Shown: positions 6,690 through 15,636, numbered from the stretch's first letter. The stretch: DNA of 33,973 bases from an uncultured Spirochaetales bacterium (GCA_944390025.1 CALXOK010000023.1:1-33973), one strand, 5' to 3'. Translations and numbers: made by a program. The notes: generated by a model from the letters alone, not told the origin.

Positions 6690-8261
6690 ATGAGCGAAAA
6701 CCAGACACACTGGGCGGATATCTACGCCAGTAAAATCATAAGGGAGAAGGGTGATAAGGAAGTCTACACCTGTGCCAGCGGCATCACTCCTTCAGGAACT
6801 GTCCATATCGGGAACTTCAGGGAAATCATCTCTGTCGAACTTGTTGTCAGAGCTCTCAGAGCCATGGGCAGAAAAGTGCGTTTCATCTACAGCTGGGATG
6901 ACTATGATGTCTTCAGAAAGGTTCCGAAGAACATGCCACAGCCCGAGCTTCTCAGCACCTATCTGAGAAAGCCAATCACACTTGTCCCTGACACCACGGG
7001 GCAGTCGGCCAATTATGCGAGAAAGAATGAGGAGGATGTTGAGAGAATCCTTCCTTCCGTCGGTGTCCAGCCTGAGTATCTTTATCAGGCAGAGCGCTAC
7101 AGAAGCGGCATGTATGCTGAAGGCATCAGAACTGCTCTGGAGAAGAAGGAGGAAATCAAGGCTATCCTCAATGAGTACAGGACAGAGCCTCTTGGCGATG
7201 ACTGGTGGCCTGTTTCAGTCTTCTCTTCCTTCACTGACAAGGACACGACTACAATCCTTGCCTGGGATGGTGAGTACGGTATCACATACCGTGACGACTC
7301 AACCGGTCAGGAGGAGACAATCGACATAAGGACAACCCCTTATACGAAGCTTCCCTGGAGGATTGACTGGCCGATGAGATGGGCACGTGAAGGTGTCGAT
7401 TTCGAGCCTGCAGGAAAGGATCATCACAGTGAAGGCGGCTCCTTTGACACTTCCCGAAAGATTGTCCAGCTTTTCGGCGGACAGGCTCCTGTCTCCTTCC
7501 AGTATGATTTTATCTCCATCAAGGGCCGCGGCGGCAAGATTTCCTCATCATCCGGAGAGGTCATCTCCCTTTACGATGTCCTTGAAGTCTACACGCCGGA
7601 AGTCTGCCGTTATCTGTTTGCATCAACCAGACCGAACACTGAGTTCGCAATCTCCTTTGATCTGGATGTTCTCAAGATCTATGAGGACTACGATAACTGC
7701 GAGAGAATCTACTTCGGCCTGATCAATGTGAATGAGAAGAGAAAGGAAAAGGAGAAGAGGATTTACGAGCTTTCTCAGGTCGCTGAGGTTCCTTCTGAAC
7801 CCGGCTATCAGATTCCTTTCCGTCATCTGTGCAATCTCCTGCAGATTCACTCCGGCGACATTGATGCGGTCCTTGACAGCCTTGCCGGCATTTCTGAAAG
7901 CCAGAGAGCGCGGCTTGAGACCAGATGCCGCTGTGCCTGGAACTGGATCACCACATTCGCCCCTGAGGACTTCAGATTCTCCCTCGCGGATGAGAATACG
8001 GATCCTGTTGAGGTCACAGACAGCCAGAGATCTGCGCTCAGGGACCTTTGCGGATACATCAGTTCTTATCTGGATACGACAGACGAGAAGGAGTTCGCGA
8101 ACTACATCTACAAAGCCTGCGCTGACAACGGTGTCGAGAATGCTGAATTCTTCACTACTGTCTACAGAGTGCTTATTGGAAAGGAACGCGGACCGAAACT
8201 CGCAGGTTTCTTGAAAGCCTGCTCAAAGGAAAGGCTTGTAAGCATTCTTTCCCGCTATTGA
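6690..8261 (+). CDS. lysS: Lysyl-tRNA synthetase, class I (archaeal/spirochaete type)
   Basis: The enzyme attaches lysine to tRNA-Lys. It is the class I form, unrelated to the class II LysRS of most bacteria: the HIGH signature is HIGN (residues 39-42, in ASGITPSGTVHIGNF), the region SWDDYDVFRKVPKNMP is diagnostic, and the KMSKS counterpart is KISSS (283-287). Length is 523 residues, as usual. The chosen ATG at 6690 gives MSENQTHWADIYASK, matching the family's typical N-terminus with HWAD; the frame is open 23 codons further up, but those upstream ATGs also have no ribosome binding site. Class I LysRS is standard in spirochaetes, archaea and a few alphaproteobacteria, and supports the taxonomic reading. 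Divergent from rlpA. Confidence 0.95.
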   Translation: MSENQTHWADIYASKIIREKGDKEVYTCASGITPSGTVHIGNFREIISVELVVRALRAMGRKVRFIYSWDDYDVFRKVPKNMPQPELLSTYLRKPITLVPDTTGQSANYARKNEEDVERILPSVGVQPEYLYQAERYRSGMYAEGIRTALEKKEEIKAILNEYRTEPLGDDWWPVSVFSSFTDKDTTTILAWDGEYGITYRDDSTGQEETIDIRTTPYTKLPWRIDWPMRWAREGVDFEPAGKDHHSEGGSFDTSRKIVQLFGGQAPVSFQYDFISIKGRGGKISSSSGEVISLYDVLEVYTPEVCRYLFASTRPNTEFAISFDLDVLKIYEDYDNCERIYFGLINVNEKRKEKEKRIYELSQVAEVPSEPGYQIPFRHLCNLLQIHSGDIDAVLDSLAGISESQRARLETRCRCAWNWITTFAPEDFRFSLADENTDPVEVTDSQRSALRDLCGYISSYLDTTDEKEFANYIYKACADNGVENAEFFTTVYRVLIGKERGPKLAGFLKACSKERLVSILSRY

Positions 8262-8282
8262 TTGTAACAGGAGCTTTGCATC

Positions 8283-8846
8283 ATGAAGGTTGTGCTTTTC
8301 AACGGTTCCCCGAAAGAGAGAGGCTGCACTTATACGGCTATAAGCCTTGTGGCTGAAGAGCTGGAGAAGGCAGGTGTCGAGACAGAAATCATCCATGCGG
8401 CAAAGCAGGGATTCACTCAGGCTGATGTGGATGAGGCTGCCAGAAAGTGCATTGACAGCGATGGCATCGTTCTCTCATCTCCTGTATGGTATGCATCGTC
8501 GTGCGGGCTTTCAGACTATTTCTATGACCTGCTCTTCTTGAAGATTGACGGAAAGATGCGCTTCAAATTCGGTGCCTCCGTTGTCTCCTGCCGCAGGGGC
8601 GGGGCCACGGCAGCCTTCGACCAGCTGAACAAGTATTTCACAATCTGCGAGATGCCGGTTGTCTCTTCCTGCTACTGGAATCAGGTGCATGGAAGCACGC
8701 CGGAAGATGTGATGAAGGATGAGGAGGGCGTATACACCATGCGTCTTCTCGGGCAGAACATGGCTTACCTTATCAAGGCTGTGAAGAAGGCAGATCTTCC
8801 ACAGCCGGAGAAAGGCGAGAAGCCGAGGACGAACTTCATCAGATGA
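8283..8846 (+). CDS. Flavodoxin-fold NAD(P)H-dependent FMN reductase / oxidoreductase
   Basis: A 187-residue protein with the phosphate-binding loop of the FMN reductase family at the N-terminus (FNGSPKERGCTYTAI) and the flavin-contacting segment SSPVWYASSCGLSDYF at about 65-80. Such proteins bind FMN and reduce quinones, nitro compounds or metal complexes with NAD(P)H. It lacks the CxxCxxC cluster of iron-sulfur flavoproteins. AGGAG stands 10 nt before the ATG. The stop overlaps the next start by 4 bp (ATGA), putting it in one operon with the heterodimeric ABC exporter; the pairing may link redox detoxification with export, but that is inference. Confidence 0.8.
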   Translation: MKVVLFNGSPKERGCTYTAISLVAEELEKAGVETEIIHAAKQGFTQADVDEAARKCIDSDGIVLSSPVWYASSCGLSDYFYDLLFLKIDGKMRFKFGASVVSCRRGGATAAFDQLNKYFTICEMPVVSSCYWNQVHGSTPEDVMKDEEGVYTMRLLGQNMAYLIKAVKKADLPQPEKGEKPRTNFIR

Positions 8847-10552
8847 GCATTCTTTTCTCACATCTCAGGAAATACCGTAAGGAATGTGTTCTTGCACCGC
8901 TTTTCAAACTGCTTGAGGCGGTGCTTGAGCTATTTGTCCCAATTGTCGTCGCATCCCTCATTGATGTGGGAATTGCCGGTAATGATGTGCCATACATCAT
9001 CCGCATGACACTCATCCTATTTGCTCTTGCAGTGACCGGAGTCGTTGTTTCTGTCACGGCACAGTATTTCTCGGCACGTGCCGCAGCGCTTTTCGCACGG
9101 GATGCCAAGAAGGATCTGTTCTCACATATACAGACGCTGAGCCTGATAGACAGCGAGAGGACAGGTCTTGCCACTCTCATTAACAGGATGACCGGAGATA
9201 TGAATCTTGTGCAGTCAGGCGTGAACATGACACTCCGCCTGCTTCTCAGGAGCCCCTTTGTCGTTGCCGGTGCTGCCGTGATGGCTTTCACTGTCGATGT
9301 CAGGGCCGCGCTTATCTTCGTTGTCGTAATACCGCTTCTGTCACTTGTTGTCGCCCTGCTTGTGCGTGTCACGGTCCCCCGTTTCCGCACTGTCCAATCA
9401 TCAATGGACACACTGCTGTCAAGAACAAGGGAGAACTGCAAAGGTGCACGCGTGATCAGAGCCTTCAACCTGCAGGATGAAGAGGAAGAGGCTTTCTTCA
9501 AGGATAACGACAGCCTCATGAGACTGCAGAAGAAAGCAGGGAATATCTCAATTATCACAAGCCCCATGACTTCTTTCATCGTCAACATGGGAATCATCGC
9601 AGTCATCTGGTACGGCGGGCTGAGGGTCAACATCGGTACTCTGTCTCAGGGAAGCGTTGTCGCCCTGTTCAACTATATGAACCAGATACTTGTTGAGCTC
9701 ATAAAGCTTGCCTCCCTGATTCAGACAATAACCAAGGCGCTTGCCAGTGCACGCAGGATTGAGGCCGTATTCAGGACGCAGTCATCCATGGCAGACGGAA
9801 CGTCTGAAAGCTTTGCGGACACTTCCACGGCAGTTGAGTTCTCTCATGTCACATTCAGTTACACAAAATCCGGAGAGCCGGTTCTCAAGGACATTTCATT
9901 CACTCTTGGCGAAGGGCAGACTCTTGGAATCATCGGTGCAACGGGAAGCGGTAAATCCACGCTCGGGGCACTGATTGCAAGACTTTACGATACTGACAGC
10001 GGACAGGTCAGGGTGATGGGACGTCCTGTCGGGGATTATTCCATCAGCTTCCTCAGACGCAATGTGACGCTTGTCCTGCAGAAAGCAAGACTTCTCAAGG
10101 GAACGATCAGGTCCAACCTGATGCTTTCAGCTCCTGGCGCATCTGAAGAGGATCTTGTCTCGGCACTAAAGGACGCGCAGGCCTGGGATTTTGTCTGTGA
10201 GAAAGGACTCGACGCCACTGTGGAGACCGGAGGCAGGAATTTCTCCGGAGGTCAGCGCCAGAGGCTGTCAATCGCACGTGCCCTTGTGCGTAAGAGCCCT
10301 GTCCTGATTCTCGATGACAGCTTTTCCGCTCTCGATTACCTGACAGACTCCCGGCTCAGGCAGGCGCTTTCTGAAAGAGGCGGAACCCGGATAATCATCT
10401 CCCAGAGGGCCTCTTCAGTTATGAATGCAGACAAAATAATTCTCCTTGAAAACGGTATGATCAGCGCATGCGGAACGCATGAAGAGCTGATGGCATCCAG
10501 CCGTGTCTACCAGGAGATTTACTATACCCAGTTTGAGAAGGAGGCCCGGTGA
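8843..10552 (+). CDS. ABC exporter half-transporter with degenerate ATP site (subunit 1)
   Basis: A 569-residue half-transporter: an N-terminal six-helix exporter domain (about 15-300) and a C-terminal nucleotide-binding domain. Walker A is GATGSGKST (365-373) and the signature is FSGGQRQ (467-473). Walker B reads LILDDSFSALD, so the catalytic Glu is Asp492, and the switch histidine is Gln521 (ISQRASS). The same two changes mark the degenerate subunit of heterodimeric exporters such as TM287/288, BmrCD and LmrCD. The next gene supplies the consensus catalytic residues. Heterodimers of this type export drugs, lipids or peptides; the substrate is unknown. Translationally coupled at both ends. 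Confidence 0.9.
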   Translation: MSILFSHLRKYRKECVLAPLFKLLEAVLELFVPIVVASLIDVGIAGNDVPYIIRMTLILFALAVTGVVVSVTAQYFSARAAALFARDAKKDLFSHIQTLSLIDSERTGLATLINRMTGDMNLVQSGVNMTLRLLLRSPFVVAGAAVMAFTVDVRAALIFVVVIPLLSLVVALLVRVTVPRFRTVQSSMDTLLSRTRENCKGARVIRAFNLQDEEEEAFFKDNDSLMRLQKKAGNISIITSPMTSFIVNMGIIAVIWYGGLRVNIGTLSQGSVVALFNYMNQILVELIKLASLIQTITKALASARRIEAVFRTQSSMADGTSESFADTSTAVEFSHVTFSYTKSGEPVLKDISFTLGEGQTLGIIGATGSGKSTLGALIARLYDTDSGQVRVMGRPVGDYSISFLRRNVTLVLQKARLLKGTIRSNLMLSAPGASEEDLVSALKDAQAWDFVCEKGLDATVETGGRNFSGGQRQRLSIARALVRKSPVLILDDSFSALDYLTDSRLRQALSERGGTRIIISQRASSVMNADKIILLENGMISACGTHEELMASSRVYQEIYYTQFEKEAR

Positions 10553-12279
10553 TGGACAGAACAGTTATACGCCGCTCGATGGGCTATCTGAAAGGCTGCA
10601 GAATCGAATTTGCCCTTTCTATTCTCATGGCCCTTGTCTATGTTGTCTCCTCCCTGTATATTCCTCTTCTTGCCGGTCAGGCAATCGACAGCCTTGTCGG
10701 CAAAGGAGAAGTCAGCTTTGCTGTGCTGAAGAATGACCTCTGTGGCATATTCCTCACTGCCATAGCCTGCTTCATCAGCCAGTATCTTCTCTCCAGACTC
10801 AACAACAGGATTGTGTATTCAATCGCTCATGACATGAGAAGGGATGCCTTCGCGAAGATTGAGAAGCTTCCTTTCAGCTGGCTTGACTCACACCGCCAGG
10901 GAGATATCGTGGCTCGTGTTATCACAGATGTGGATCAGGTCTCTGACGGCCTCCTGTTGGGCTTCAGCCAGTTCTTCACAGCTGTACTCACAATCGTGAT
11001 GACAATCTATTACCTCATCTCGCTGGACATCATCATCGCACTGGTTGTCATCATACTCAGTCCGCTTTCCCTGATTGTCGCATCCTTCATTGCCCATAAG
11101 ACTCACAGGCATTTCTCACTCACCGCCCAGAAGCGCGCTCTCCAGACAGACATGACTGACGAGTATATAACATGCACTCCTGAAGTGCTGTGCTATAACC
11201 TGCACTCGTCCTGTCAGGACTCTTTCAATAAGGTCAATGACGAGTGGGCAGCAAGCTCATTGAAGGGTACATTCTACTCTTCACTGGTCAACCCTGCGAC
11301 GAGGGCTGTCAACAGCATCGTGTATGCATGTGCCGCACTTTCCGGTGCGCTTCTTGCCGTTTCAGGACGTCTTACAGTCGGCGGGCTCGTCAGTTCATTG
11401 AGCTATGCGAACCAGTACACGAAGCCTTTTAACGACATTACAGGAGTCGTCACAGAGCTGCAGAATGCCATCGTGTGTGCTTCCCGCATCTTCTCTCTTC
11501 TTGACCAGGAAGATGTGCCTGATGATGGAAAGGAAGAGCTTACAGGCGATGATATCTCCATAAGTTTTCAGGATGTGTCTTTCTCTTATACGAAGGGTCA
11601 GAATCTCATACAGCATTTCTCTCTGGATATTGAAAGCGGCCAGCATGTGGCAATTGTCGGCCCGACAGGTGCTGGAAAGAGCACAATCATTAACCTCATA
11701 ATGCGCTACTATGAGACTGATGAAGGCCGCATTCTCATCAATGATAAAGATATAAGGGATATAAGCCTTGAAAGCCTGCGCTCATCATTCGGCTCTGTGC
11801 TTCAGGACACTTTCATCCGTACCGCCACAGTACGTGAGAACGTGACAATGGGCCGCTCATTCACTGATGAACAGGTCATTGATGCCTGTAAGAGAGCCCA
11901 TGTGCATGACATCATAATGAGGCTGGAAAGCGGTTATGACACAATGCTTGATGATGACGGAGGTCTCCTGTCTGCCGGTGAGCGTCAGCTTCTTGCAATC
12001 GCAAGATGCATGATTGACCTTCCTGATCTTCTTATCCTTGATGAGGCGACAAGCAGCATAGACACACGTACAGAGGGCCTTATCCAGGCATCCTTCAATG
12101 AAATGACTGAAGGCCGGACAAGCTTTGTTGTCGCACACAGGCTGTCAACGGTGCGCGGTGCGGACGTGATTCTTGTCCTGAAGGACGGAGACATCATTGA
12201 AGCCGGGCGGCATGATGAGCTCATCGAGCGCGGCGGTTTCTACAGCGAGCTGTACAAAAGCCAGTTTGCTGTCAGCTGA
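10552..12279 (+). CDS. ABC exporter half-transporter, catalytic subunit (subunit 2)
   Basis: A 575-residue partner of the preceding subunit with the same layout (exporter-type membrane domain, then nucleotide-binding domain). Walker A is GPTGAGKST (370-378), Walker B is LLILDEATSS with catalytic Glu498, and the switch His529 is intact (VVAHRLS). Its signature motif is LSAGERQ (473-479), not LSGGQ; in heterodimers this altered signature faces the partner's degenerate Walker A/B, so only one of the two ATP sites hydrolyses well. AAGGAGG (10538-10544) stands 7 nt before the ATG, which overlaps the upstream stop by one base; a GTG just before it is the weaker start. Confidence 0.9.
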   Translation: MDRTVIRRSMGYLKGCRIEFALSILMALVYVVSSLYIPLLAGQAIDSLVGKGEVSFAVLKNDLCGIFLTAIACFISQYLLSRLNNRIVYSIAHDMRRDAFAKIEKLPFSWLDSHRQGDIVARVITDVDQVSDGLLLGFSQFFTAVLTIVMTIYYLISLDIIIALVVIILSPLSLIVASFIAHKTHRHFSLTAQKRALQTDMTDEYITCTPEVLCYNLHSSCQDSFNKVNDEWAASSLKGTFYSSLVNPATRAVNSIVYACAALSGALLAVSGRLTVGGLVSSLSYANQYTKPFNDITGVVTELQNAIVCASRIFSLLDQEDVPDDGKEELTGDDISISFQDVSFSYTKGQNLIQHFSLDIESGQHVAIVGPTGAGKSTIINLIMRYYETDEGRILINDKDIRDISLESLRSSFGSVLQDTFIRTATVRENVTMGRSFTDEQVIDACKRAHVHDIIMRLESGYDTMLDDDGGLLSAGERQLLAIARCMIDLPDLLILDEATSSIDTRTEGLIQASFNEMTEGRTSFVVAHRLSTVRGADVILVLKDGDIIEAGRHDELIERGGFYSELYKSQFAVS

Positions 12280-12310
12280 AAATAGTTATATCGTAAAGGA
12301 ATACTTGATT

Positions 12311-12327
12311 AGTCAGGCGTGCTGACT
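12311..12327. terminator. Short hairpin between the convergent ABC exporter and era genes
   Basis: AGTCAG (12311-12316) and CTGACT (12322-12327) form a perfect 6-bp stem with a 5-nt loop, lying directly at the era stop codon (12327-12329) and 31 bp after the exporter stop. Its place between convergent genes suggests a bidirectional terminator, but there is no strong T-run on either side. Confidence 0.4.
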
Positions 12328-13244
12328 TATTTGTTGAGCCGGAAAATCCTGTCCAGTGTCGCCTGATTGTTCCTCCACTTGTTCTGGGCCTTGACCCTCA
12401 AATCGAGGTTCAGGCGTGAAGATGGGAAAATCCTCCTGATTTCCTTGAAGCTTTCCTTTCTTATCCTTTTTATGTTCTCTCCGCCCTTGCCAACGATGAT
12501 TCCTTTCTGTCCCTCCCGTTCTGTCACGATGAAGGCCCTGACCCAGACGGAGCCCGCTTCTTCATCGTATTCGATATCAGCGACTTCTACATAGATCACA
12601 TGAGGAAGCTCGTCGCTCAAGAGGTTTATTGTCTTTTCCCTTATGATTTCCGAAATGCGGAACTCAAGGTTCTGGTCCGTATAGCTTTCCTCAGGGTAAA
12701 GCAGCTGGCCGTATGGAGCAAACCTGAAAAGCTCGATGAGAATCTCGTCAACACCTTCGTCATTGAGGGCGCTTGCCTTGAGAATCACGGCAGAAGGCAG
12801 TTCAGACCTTATGTATTCCTCTGCTTCAGCAGCCTCCTCATCGCTGAGGATGTCGGCTTTGTTTATTACAGCGACAACAGGAACCTTAACCTTTTCAAGC
12901 ATGCTGATAATCGCATCTTCCTCAGCGCCTCTTGACCTTGTCGCATCAAGCAGGTAGAGGACGACATCAGAATCATCAAGACTCGATACTGTGATTTCCT
13001 GCATCCTTCTGTTGATTTCCCTTCCTCCGAGATGGTAACCGGGGGTGTCTGTGAATATCAGCTGTCCGCGCTGGTCTGTATAGATGCCTCTGATGGCGTT
13101 TCTTGTCGTCTGAGGTGCTGGAGATGTGATACTCACTTTCATCTCACAGATAGTGTTAACAAGTGTCGATTTACCGGAACTTGGTCTTCCAATGAGGGTT
13201 ACTGTGGCGCATTTGAGCAGCCTTTCTCTGTCTTCTCTTTCCAT
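12327..13244 (-). CDS. era: GTPase Era
   Basis: Era is an essential GTPase that binds the 3' end of 16S rRNA and helps 30S maturation. The 305 residues contain the G domain with G1 GRPSSGKS (19-26), G3 DTPG (66-69), G4 NKAD (128-131) and a SAL-type G5 (KASALND), then a type II KH RNA-binding domain near residues 220-290 with the GxxG-type loop in IIVGKGGENIKRI. Length is typical. The ATG has no Shine-Dalgarno; a TATAAT on the minus strand (13259-13254) ends 9 nt before it, and the divergent clpP start is only 25 bp away. Confidence 0.95.
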   Translation of the reverse strand: MEREDRERLLKCATVTLIGRPSSGKSTLVNTICEMKVSITSPAPQTTRNAIRGIYTDQRGQLIFTDTPGYHLGGREINRRMQEITVSSLDDSDVVLYLLDATRSRGAEEDAIISMLEKVKVPVVAVINKADILSDEEAAEAEEYIRSELPSAVILKASALNDEGVDEILIELFRFAPYGQLLYPEESYTDQNLEFRISEIIREKTINLLSDELPHVIYVEVADIEYDEEAGSVWVRAFIVTEREGQKGIIVGKGGENIKRIRKESFKEIRRIFPSSRLNLDLRVKAQNKWRNNQATLDRIFRLNK

Positions 13245-13269
13245 TGGTTTTCAATTATACTCGTAAAGC
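13245..13269. promoter_or_regulatory. Overlapping divergent -10 elements of era and clpP
   Basis: Only 25 bp separate the two start codons. TATACT on the plus strand (13256-13261) and TATAAT on the minus strand (13259-13254) overlap. Counting about 7 nt from each, transcripts would start within about 3 nt of both start codons, and neither gene has a Shine-Dalgarno. The -35 elements would lie inside the opposite coding regions and are weak (TTCTCT and TTTCTT), so this is a positional argument only. Confidence 0.45.
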
Positions 13270-13842
13270 ATGAGTGAAGAAAAGATTAAACAGACTTCTG
13301 ATCCTGCAGTCAATGAGAAGCTGCTCAAGACAAGATCAGTGCTGCTGACAGGGGAAATAAGCAAGGAAAGCGCCGATCAGGTGATAAGAAACCTTCTTGT
13401 CCTCGACAGTGAGTCCAGTGAACCGATAACAATCTACATCAACAGCCCGGGAGGCGATGTTGATGCCGGTTTCGCCATTTATGATATAGTGCGTTTCATC
13501 AATTCGCCTGTGACAATGATTGGTACAGGTCTGGTCGCTTCTGCAGCCGCACTTGTCTACATTGCAGTGCCGTCTGAGCGCCGTCTCGCTCTTGAGAATT
13601 CGACATACCTGATTCATCAGCCGCTGTCCAGCATGAAGGGAGTCGCTGCTGACGTGCTCATCCATGCCCAGAATATAGAGCGCCTGAGAGCCAAGCTGGA
13701 CAATCTCATTGCCGCGGCTTGTGGAAAGAGTGTTGAGGAAGTCAGGAAAGACACAGAACGTGACCACTGGCTCTACAGCGATGAGGCTCTCTCCTATGGC
13801 CTTGTCGGAAGGATAATAAAATCCAAAGCAGAACTGCAGTAA
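13270..13842 (+). CDS. clpP: ClpP-family serine protease subunit
   Basis: A 190-residue ClpP with the catalytic triad Ser91 (GLVASAAA), His116 (YLIHQPL) and Asp165 (TERDHW), spaced exactly as in E. coli ClpP (25 and 49 residues). The oxyanion/substrate strand INSPGGDV is intact. The nucleophile block VASAA replaces the usual AASMG, a variant I associate with the second ClpP of spirochaetes, so a separate canonical clpP beside clpX probably exists elsewhere. The partner AAA+ unfoldase is not in this window. ClpP forms a 14-mer that degrades unfolded substrates fed by ClpX or ClpA/C. Confidence 0.9.
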   Translation: MSEEKIKQTSDPAVNEKLLKTRSVLLTGEISKESADQVIRNLLVLDSESSEPITIYINSPGGDVDAGFAIYDIVRFINSPVTMIGTGLVASAAALVYIAVPSERRLALENSTYLIHQPLSSMKGVAADVLIHAQNIERLRAKLDNLIAAACGKSVEEVRKDTERDHWLYSDEALSYGLVGRIIKSKAELQ

Positions 13843-13890
13843 TCATTTCAGTCATTTTTACAGTATACAGGGATGAGGAGAAAAAATTTC

Positions 13891-14871
13891 ATGAGACTCG
13901 TCCCTGTTGTTTTTATATCCATTGCATTTATGTTCTCATTGCTGTCATGCTCCATGAAAGTGCAAAGCCCTGATGAAGATGCACTTACTGTCGCATCATA
14001 TAACGTCCAGCTGCTTTTTGATGATATTGATGACGGAGATGAATTCTCTCCCTTCAGGAAGTACGAAGGCTGGAACACTGAGAAATACACAAGACGGCTT
14101 GAACGATTGCGCCAGATGGTGAAATCACATATCGATGCCGATATCATCTTCTTCCAGGAAATCGAAAGCGAGAAGGTCCTAGAGGACCTGCTGGACTCAA
14201 CTTTAGTCAGAAGAGGATATGTTTATTACGGAATAGCTGATAAAGATAATCCGATTTCGGTTGGATTTATCAGCAAATATAATCCTGTTAGCGTTACTGT
14301 CCATCAGATTGGCACCCAGCGGCTTGTCATGCGCTGTGAGTTCCTGATCCGGGGCAGACAGCTTGTCTTTTATGCCCTTCATGCGAAGAGCCAGCGCGGT
14401 GAAGGAGAAGAGAACGCTTCTCTCAGAAAGGACTACGCCGCATTGCTCAACAGCCTTGCCAGACAGGATGCGAATGCCTGTGTCATCATTCTGGGTGACT
14501 TCAACAGTGAGCCGGGCTATCTGTGTGATGACATGCTGGATAGAGGAGGAGTGTATACAGGAGAGGATACAGTCAGAAGAGACTCAATACCGGTGACAGG
14601 GAATCGCTTTCTGGCAGATGAGTGGACATTCTACGATCCGCTGTGTGATCCCTCTCAGGCCCCAGGCGGCGCAGGAACATACTTCTATGAAGGAAAATTC
14701 TATGATTATGACCGGATACTTGTTAACGCCACGCTTGCAGGCAGTGCCGGGACGCTTGATTTCGCAATCATCACTGCAGTGAATTTCAATGAGATTTATC
14801 CTTATGCCTATGATGAGAAAACTCATGAAGGCTATTCGGATCACTTTCCTGTGAAGTTGACTATCAGGTAA
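13891..14871 (+). CDS. Lipoprotein of the endonuclease/exonuclease/phosphatase (EEP) family
   Basis: A 326-residue protein with a lipoprotein signal peptide (lipobox LLSC, Cys20) and an EEP (DNase I/sphingomyelinase-like) fold. Family motifs are in order: ASYNVQLLF (Asn38), FFQEIES (metal-binding Glu90), YALHAKSQ, GDFNSEP (about 200-206) and YSDHFPV near the C-terminus with the catalytic Asp-His. The hydrolase is probably membrane-anchored and faces the periplasm or surface, acting on nucleic acid, phospholipid or sugar phosphate. The start at 13891 follows GAGGAG by 10 nt; an ATG at 13873 would add six residues but has a weaker site. Confidence 0.8.
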   Translation: MRLVPVVFISIAFMFSLLSCSMKVQSPDEDALTVASYNVQLLFDDIDDGDEFSPFRKYEGWNTEKYTRRLERLRQMVKSHIDADIIFFQEIESEKVLEDLLDSTLVRRGYVYYGIADKDNPISVGFISKYNPVSVTVHQIGTQRLVMRCEFLIRGRQLVFYALHAKSQRGEGEENASLRKDYAALLNSLARQDANACVIILGDFNSEPGYLCDDMLDRGGVYTGEDTVRRDSIPVTGNRFLADEWTFYDPLCDPSQAPGGAGTYFYEGKFYDYDRILVNATLAGSAGTLDFAIITAVNFNEIYPYAYDEKTHEGYSDHFPVKLTIR

Positions 14872-14892
14872 AGTCGGCGTCATCATCATGGT

Positions 14893-15633
14893 ATGCAGGA
14901 ACTGAGAGAAATACTCACAGGCGGACAGAGCTTCAGCTGGAAGGATGAAGGGAACTGTTTCAGTGCTGTGCTCAATGAGAAAGTCTACAGGGTCACCAGT
15001 GAAGAGGACTTCCTGAAAGATCCATGGCTGAAAAACTATTACGATGCCGATTTCGATTATTCACTGGCAAGAGAAACGATAAAGTCAAAAGACGGGATTC
15101 TTGCATCTGCAGTTGAGGCCTTTCCCTCCTTGCGCATACTCCGTCAGGATCCGTGGATTGCCCTTATAAGTTTCATCCTGAGCCAGAACAACAACATAAA
15201 GAGGATAACCGGGCTGTACAACGCCTTGAGCCAGGCCTATGGACACGAAGTGGAGAAGGGGTATTATTCCTTTCCCACTCCAGAGGAGCTTTCAAGGACA
15301 AGCATTGCTGAACTCAGAAAGCTGAGAGTCGGCTTCCGTGACAGCTATATCATGGATGCAATCCAGAAAGCAGACATTCTCAAGGAAATTGATTCTCTTG
15401 AGTATGATGAAGCGGAAAAAAAGCTGATGAGTATCAGGGGAATAGGAAAGAAGGTCGCATCCTGTGTGCTTCTTTTCGGTTTTCACAGGATGGAAGCCTT
15501 TCCTGTTGATGTATGGATCCGCAAGGTGCTTGAAAAATACTATCCGGGAAAGGGCCTTGAATATTTTGAGCCCTATCCTGCGCTGTGTCAGCAGTATCTT
15601 TTCAGCTATGCGCGTTTTCTCAAGCTGGAGTGA
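14893..15633 (+). CDS. OGG1-like 8-oxoguanine DNA glycosylase/lyase
   Basis: A 246-residue helix-hairpin-helix DNA glycosylase. The start of the OGG fold (GGQSFSW, 10-16) and DPWIALISFILSQNNN (86-101) are characteristic. The hairpin IRGIGKKVAS carries Lys187 at the position of the OGG1 nucleophile Lys249, and FPVDVW carries the catalytic Asp206 (Asp268 in OGG1). It should remove oxidised guanine from DNA and nick the abasic site. At 246 residues it lacks most of the N-terminal OGG1 domain, starting right at the GGQSF motif, as many short bacterial OGG-type enzymes do. No clear Shine-Dalgarno; it follows the EEP gene by 21 bp and probably shares its transcript. Confidence 0.85.
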   Translation: MQELREILTGGQSFSWKDEGNCFSAVLNEKVYRVTSEEDFLKDPWLKNYYDADFDYSLARETIKSKDGILASAVEAFPSLRILRQDPWIALISFILSQNNNIKRITGLYNALSQAYGHEVEKGYYSFPTPEELSRTSIAELRKLRVGFRDSYIMDAIQKADILKEIDSLEYDEAEKKLMSIRGIGKKVASCVLLFGFHRMEAFPVDVWIRKVLEKYYPGKGLEYFEPYPALCQQYLFSYARFLKLE

Positions 15634-15636
15634 GTG

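Noticed and set aside
8839..9633. 264-codon minus-strand frame over the first ABC exporter subunit
   Set aside because: It overlaps a clear ABC exporter gene and its translation is Thr/Ser/Arg-rich antisense sequence.
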